Assembly (NCBI GenBank): GCA_903933935.1
Contig: CAIZMB010000084.1
Span: forward strand, 1-53,977
Direction of reading: 5' to 3'
Source: an uncultured Cytophagaceae bacterium
GTDB taxonomy: Bacteria; Bacteroidota; Bacteroidia; Cytophagales; Spirosomataceae
Length of the DNA stretch: 53,977 nt
This document shows positions 51,628 to 53,977 of this stretch, in pieces. Both the position numbers and the translations under genes were made by a program. The number at the start of each line of letters is the position of its first letter. The first letter of the stretch is position 1. The notes under the pieces are model-generated. The model saw nothing but the letters and a program-made list of their open reading frames with translations, was not told the DNA's origin and searched no databases.

Positions 51628-53340
51628 ATGATATTAAGTGAGCAAGAATTATTGAGACGTCAAAAAAGACAGGAACTTATTGGCATGGGAATCGATCCCT
51701 ATCCTGCAGCCGAATTTTTGGTTAGCCATTATTCTTCTCAGATTTTGGCCGAGTATAAACCTGAATTAAATAATTTCCAAGAAGTTAGTTTAGCTGGTAG
51801 GTTAATGGGATTTCGCATCATGGGAAATGCTTCATTTGCTGAATTACAAGATGCGAATGGGCGAATTCAATTGTATTTTAGAAGAGATGATTTATGTCCA
51901 GGAGAGGATAAAACATTATACAATACTGTTTTTAAACGCCTTCTAGATATTGGCGATATTATAGGTATAAAGGGGTATGCATTTACGACCCAAGTAGGGG
52001 AGATATCGGTACATGTGCGTGAATTTACTTTACTATCCAAAGCTTTAAAGCCACTTCCTGTGGTGAAAGAAGCAGATGGTCAAACGTATGATGCCTTTTC
52101 TGATCCTGAAATGAGGTATCGTCAGCGATATGTTGATTTAATTGTTAATCCTTCCATTAAAGATATTTTTGTCAAACGCGCCAAGATCATTTCGACGATG
52201 CGGTCGATGTTTGATCAAAGGGGTTGGTTAGAAGTGGAAACACCTGTTTTACAATCTGTTCATGGGGGAGCCTCTGCGAGACCCTTTAAAACGCATCATA
52301 ATACATTGGATATGCCATTGTTTTTGCGCATTGCCAATGAACTTTATTTGAAGCGTTTGATTGTAGGTGGATTTGATGGCGTATATGAGTTTGGTAAGAT
52401 GTTTAGAAATGAAGGGATGGACAGAACTCATAACCCTGAATTTACTTCATTAGAATTCTATGTGGCCTACAAAGATTACCATTGGATGATGAATTTGACC
52501 GAGGAAATTTTTGAAAAGGTCACGTTGACCTTACATGGCCAAACAAAAATTTCAGTGGGAGAAAATCTTATTGAATTTGCTGGGCCTTATCCTCGTTTAA
52601 GTATTTCAGAAGCTATTTTGAAATACTCTGGAGTGAATGTAGATGCGCTTTCTGAAGATGAATTAAGGGCAAAATGTATGTCTTTTGGGATGGAAGTGGA
52701 TGCTCAGATGGGCAAAGGCAAATTGATCGATGAACTTTTTGGTGAGAAAGTAGAGGCTAATTTAATTCAGCCTACTTTCATCATTGATTACCCTGTTGAG
52801 ATGTCGCCGTTGACGAAAAAACATAGATCAAAGGAGGGTTTGGTAGAACGCTTTGAACTATTTGTGAATGGCAAAGAAATTGCAAATGCTTATTCCGAAT
52901 TAAATGATCCGATTGATCAAAAAGAGCGGTTTGAGGACCAACTTAAATTAGCGGAAAAAGGCGATGATGAGGCAATGGCGATGGATTATGATTTTATCCG
53001 ATCATTGGAGTATGCCATGCCGCCCACTTCGGGTATTGGGATCGGAATAGACCGATTGACCATGTTGATGACGAATCAATCCTCGATTCAAGAGGTTTTG
53101 TTTTTCCCTCAAATGCGTCCTGAAATCATGAAAGAAGTATCTTCTGATCAAGATTTTATCAACGCAGGAGTCCCTGAAATTTGGATTCCAGCATTACAGA
53201 AAATGGGAATTTTGACTTTGGACGCTTTGAAAGAAGCCAATCCAAATAAAGTTTTTAATGATCTAGGTGGAATGAGAAAGAAATTGAAGATTGATTCTTC
53301 GATGCCGACAAAAGAGGAAGTTGCCGCTTGGATTTCCTAA
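51628..53340 (+). CDS. lysS: Lysine--tRNA ligase (class II) with C-terminal extension
   Basis: A 570-residue class II synthetase. An N-terminal OB-fold (about 55-150, VSLAGRLMGFRIMGNASFAEL) binds the anticodon. Motif 2 is FRNEGMDRTHNPEFTSLEFY and motif 3 is GIGIGIDRLTMLMTN. The normal enzyme ends near LFFPQMRPE at about 498. Here about 70 further residues follow (IPALQKMGILTLDALKEANP, then FNDLGGMRKKL), with a pattern like a helix-hairpin-helix domain. It stands alone between its promoter and a strong terminator. Confidence 0.96.
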   Translation: MILSEQELLRRQKRQELIGMGIDPYPAAEFLVSHYSSQILAEYKPELNNFQEVSLAGRLMGFRIMGNASFAELQDANGRIQLYFRRDDLCPGEDKTLYNTVFKRLLDIGDIIGIKGYAFTTQVGEISVHVREFTLLSKALKPLPVVKEADGQTYDAFSDPEMRYRQRYVDLIVNPSIKDIFVKRAKIISTMRSMFDQRGWLEVETPVLQSVHGGASARPFKTHHNTLDMPLFLRIANELYLKRLIVGGFDGVYEFGKMFRNEGMDRTHNPEFTSLEFYVAYKDYHWMMNLTEEIFEKVTLTLHGQTKISVGENLIEFAGPYPRLSISEAILKYSGVNVDALSEDELRAKCMSFGMEVDAQMGKGKLIDELFGEKVEANLIQPTFIIDYPVEMSPLTKKHRSKEGLVERFELFVNGKEIANAYSELNDPIDQKERFEDQLKLAEKGDDEAMAMDYDFIRSLEYAMPPTSGIGIGIDRLTMLMTNQSSIQEVLFFPQMRPEIMKEVSSDQDFINAGVPEIWIPALQKMGILTLDALKEANPNKVFNDLGGMRKKLKIDSSMPTKEEVAAWIS

Positions 53341-53433
53341 TTTGTTTTTGGCCTAAGTTTGACTCGATTAAATTAAAGCCATTTAACTTTAGAAATAGTA
53401 TTCGATTCGTTTAGTAACGCGAACCACGTAAAA

Positions 53434-53469
53434 TAAAAAAAGCCTTCATTTCTGAGGGCTTTTTTTTTC
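53434..53469 (+). terminator. Terminator of lysS
   Basis: AAAAAGCCTTCA pairs with TGAGGGCTTTTT (one T-G pair), TTTC loop, followed by a long T-run, 95 bases after the stop. Confidence 0.85.
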
Positions 53470-53563
53470 TCTTCAACTAGAGATCAATTTTGCAATCTTC
53501 AATAGGTAATCCTACATATATTGTTTAATCCTGATTTGCTCTAATCAAAAAAACGCAAGAAAA

Positions 53564-53758
53564 TTAGATTTTCTTTACGTTGATAGCGTTTGCTCCACGC
53601 TTTCCATCAGTAACTTCATAAGATACTGAATCATTTTCGCGGATTGTAACACCTGTAAGGCCAGTTACGTGTACGAAAATGTCTTCACCTGTTTGATCAT
53701 CAACGATGAATCCGAAACCTTTCGTCTCGTTGAAAAATTTTACTTTACCAGTTTGCAT
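53564..53758 (-). CDS. Cold-shock domain protein
   Basis: A 64-residue CspA-type RNA chaperone from the ATG at 53758 (MQTGKVKFFNE); a longer frame starting 57 bases upstream has no family match. RNP1 is KGFGFIVDD and RNP2 is DIFVHVTGL, both with the aromatic residues that stack on single-stranded RNA. It ends GKRGANAINVKKI. The following upstream (minus-strand leader) region, 53759 to 53977, is AT-rich. It could hold a long 5' leader as in other csp genes, but I see no convincing structure in it. Confidence 0.95.
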   Translation of the reverse strand: MQTGKVKFFNETKGFGFIVDDQTGEDIFVHVTGLTGVTIRENDSVSYEVTDGKRGANAINVKKI

Positions 53759-53977
53759 AAAAAAAATGTTAAAAATATTAATACCCTCGAGAGATAAAAT
53801 CATGTAAGCCGACAAACTTTAAATAGAATCAATAACCTGGAAAATCAGAGGAGAAACTAGAGGAGAATGTCGAAATTAATGATATGTTAAATCTTTTAAG
53901 TGGTCAAATGTATAAATAATTATATTGTATGCAAGAGAAATGAAAATATTTTTACTTTTTTTTTAAATTAAATATAA

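Overview
The window looks like a chromosomal segment of a Bacteroidota member, most likely an aquatic Cytophagales bacterium (an Aquirufa/flectobacilli-like organism would fit; the genus is inference). The signs are a FecI/FecR-controlled SusC/SusD pair, a T9SS sorting domain, a GldG homologue, a DAHP synthase-chorismate mutase fusion, a green-type proteorhodopsin with Blh and CrtY, promoters of the TTTG-N19-TAnnTTTG type, and no Shine-Dalgarno-like start sites. I see no insertion sequence, prophage or CRISPR array.

Layout. 1-10.0 kb is an AT-rich, plus-strand polysaccharide utilisation locus: ECF sigma factor, FecR anti-sigma factor, a structured leader, STN-containing SusC, SusD, two formylglycine sulfatases and a small secreted ORF, then a terminator. 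It carries sulfatases but no glycoside hydrolase, and is followed by a 26-bp palindrome and a minus-strand tRNA-Val. From 10.4 kb composition becomes visibly more GC-rich: terC, a secreted thioredoxin, dnaN, then a minus-strand light-use block (gldG, crtY, blh, rhodopsin, in transcription order) and ppiD. 20-24 kb is a minus-strand arginine operon (GNAT acyltransferase, argG, argC, argD) with a tandem hairpin repeat array between argC and argD. 24.3-26.9 kb carries aat, a methyltransferase and proB on plus. secA converges on proB. 

30.4-40.5 kb is mostly envelope biogenesis on plus: a small membrane protein, a DUF1800/DUF1501 pair (the latter with a T9SS tail), two related beta-barrel proteins, then uppS-bamA-ompH-ompH from a strong promoter. 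40.5-43.1 kb (minus) has a TauE-type transporter, lspA and proline dehydrogenase. The last 11 kb holds DAHP synthase/chorismate mutase, a DMT transporter, ridA, gltX, a small conserved-looking ORF, gatC, aroB, the pyruvate dehydrogenase E1 beta gene, a DegP/HtrA protease, lysS and a cold-shock protein.

Working together: the PUL senses and imports a sulfated glycan or glycoside through the SusC-FecR-FecI relay and desulfates it. CrtY makes beta-carotene, Blh cleaves it to retinal, and the rhodopsin uses the retinal to pump protons. The rhodopsin also has a glycine at the position that opens a carotenoid-antenna window in xanthorhodopsin. The bamA/ompH/lspA/degP/ppiD/secA genes cover export and outer-membrane assembly. 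Several translation starts were moved downstream where a promoter element or a terminator overlaps the longest reading frame (rhodopsin, gldG, putA), or where homology or gene spacing favours it (secA, aroB, csp, others).
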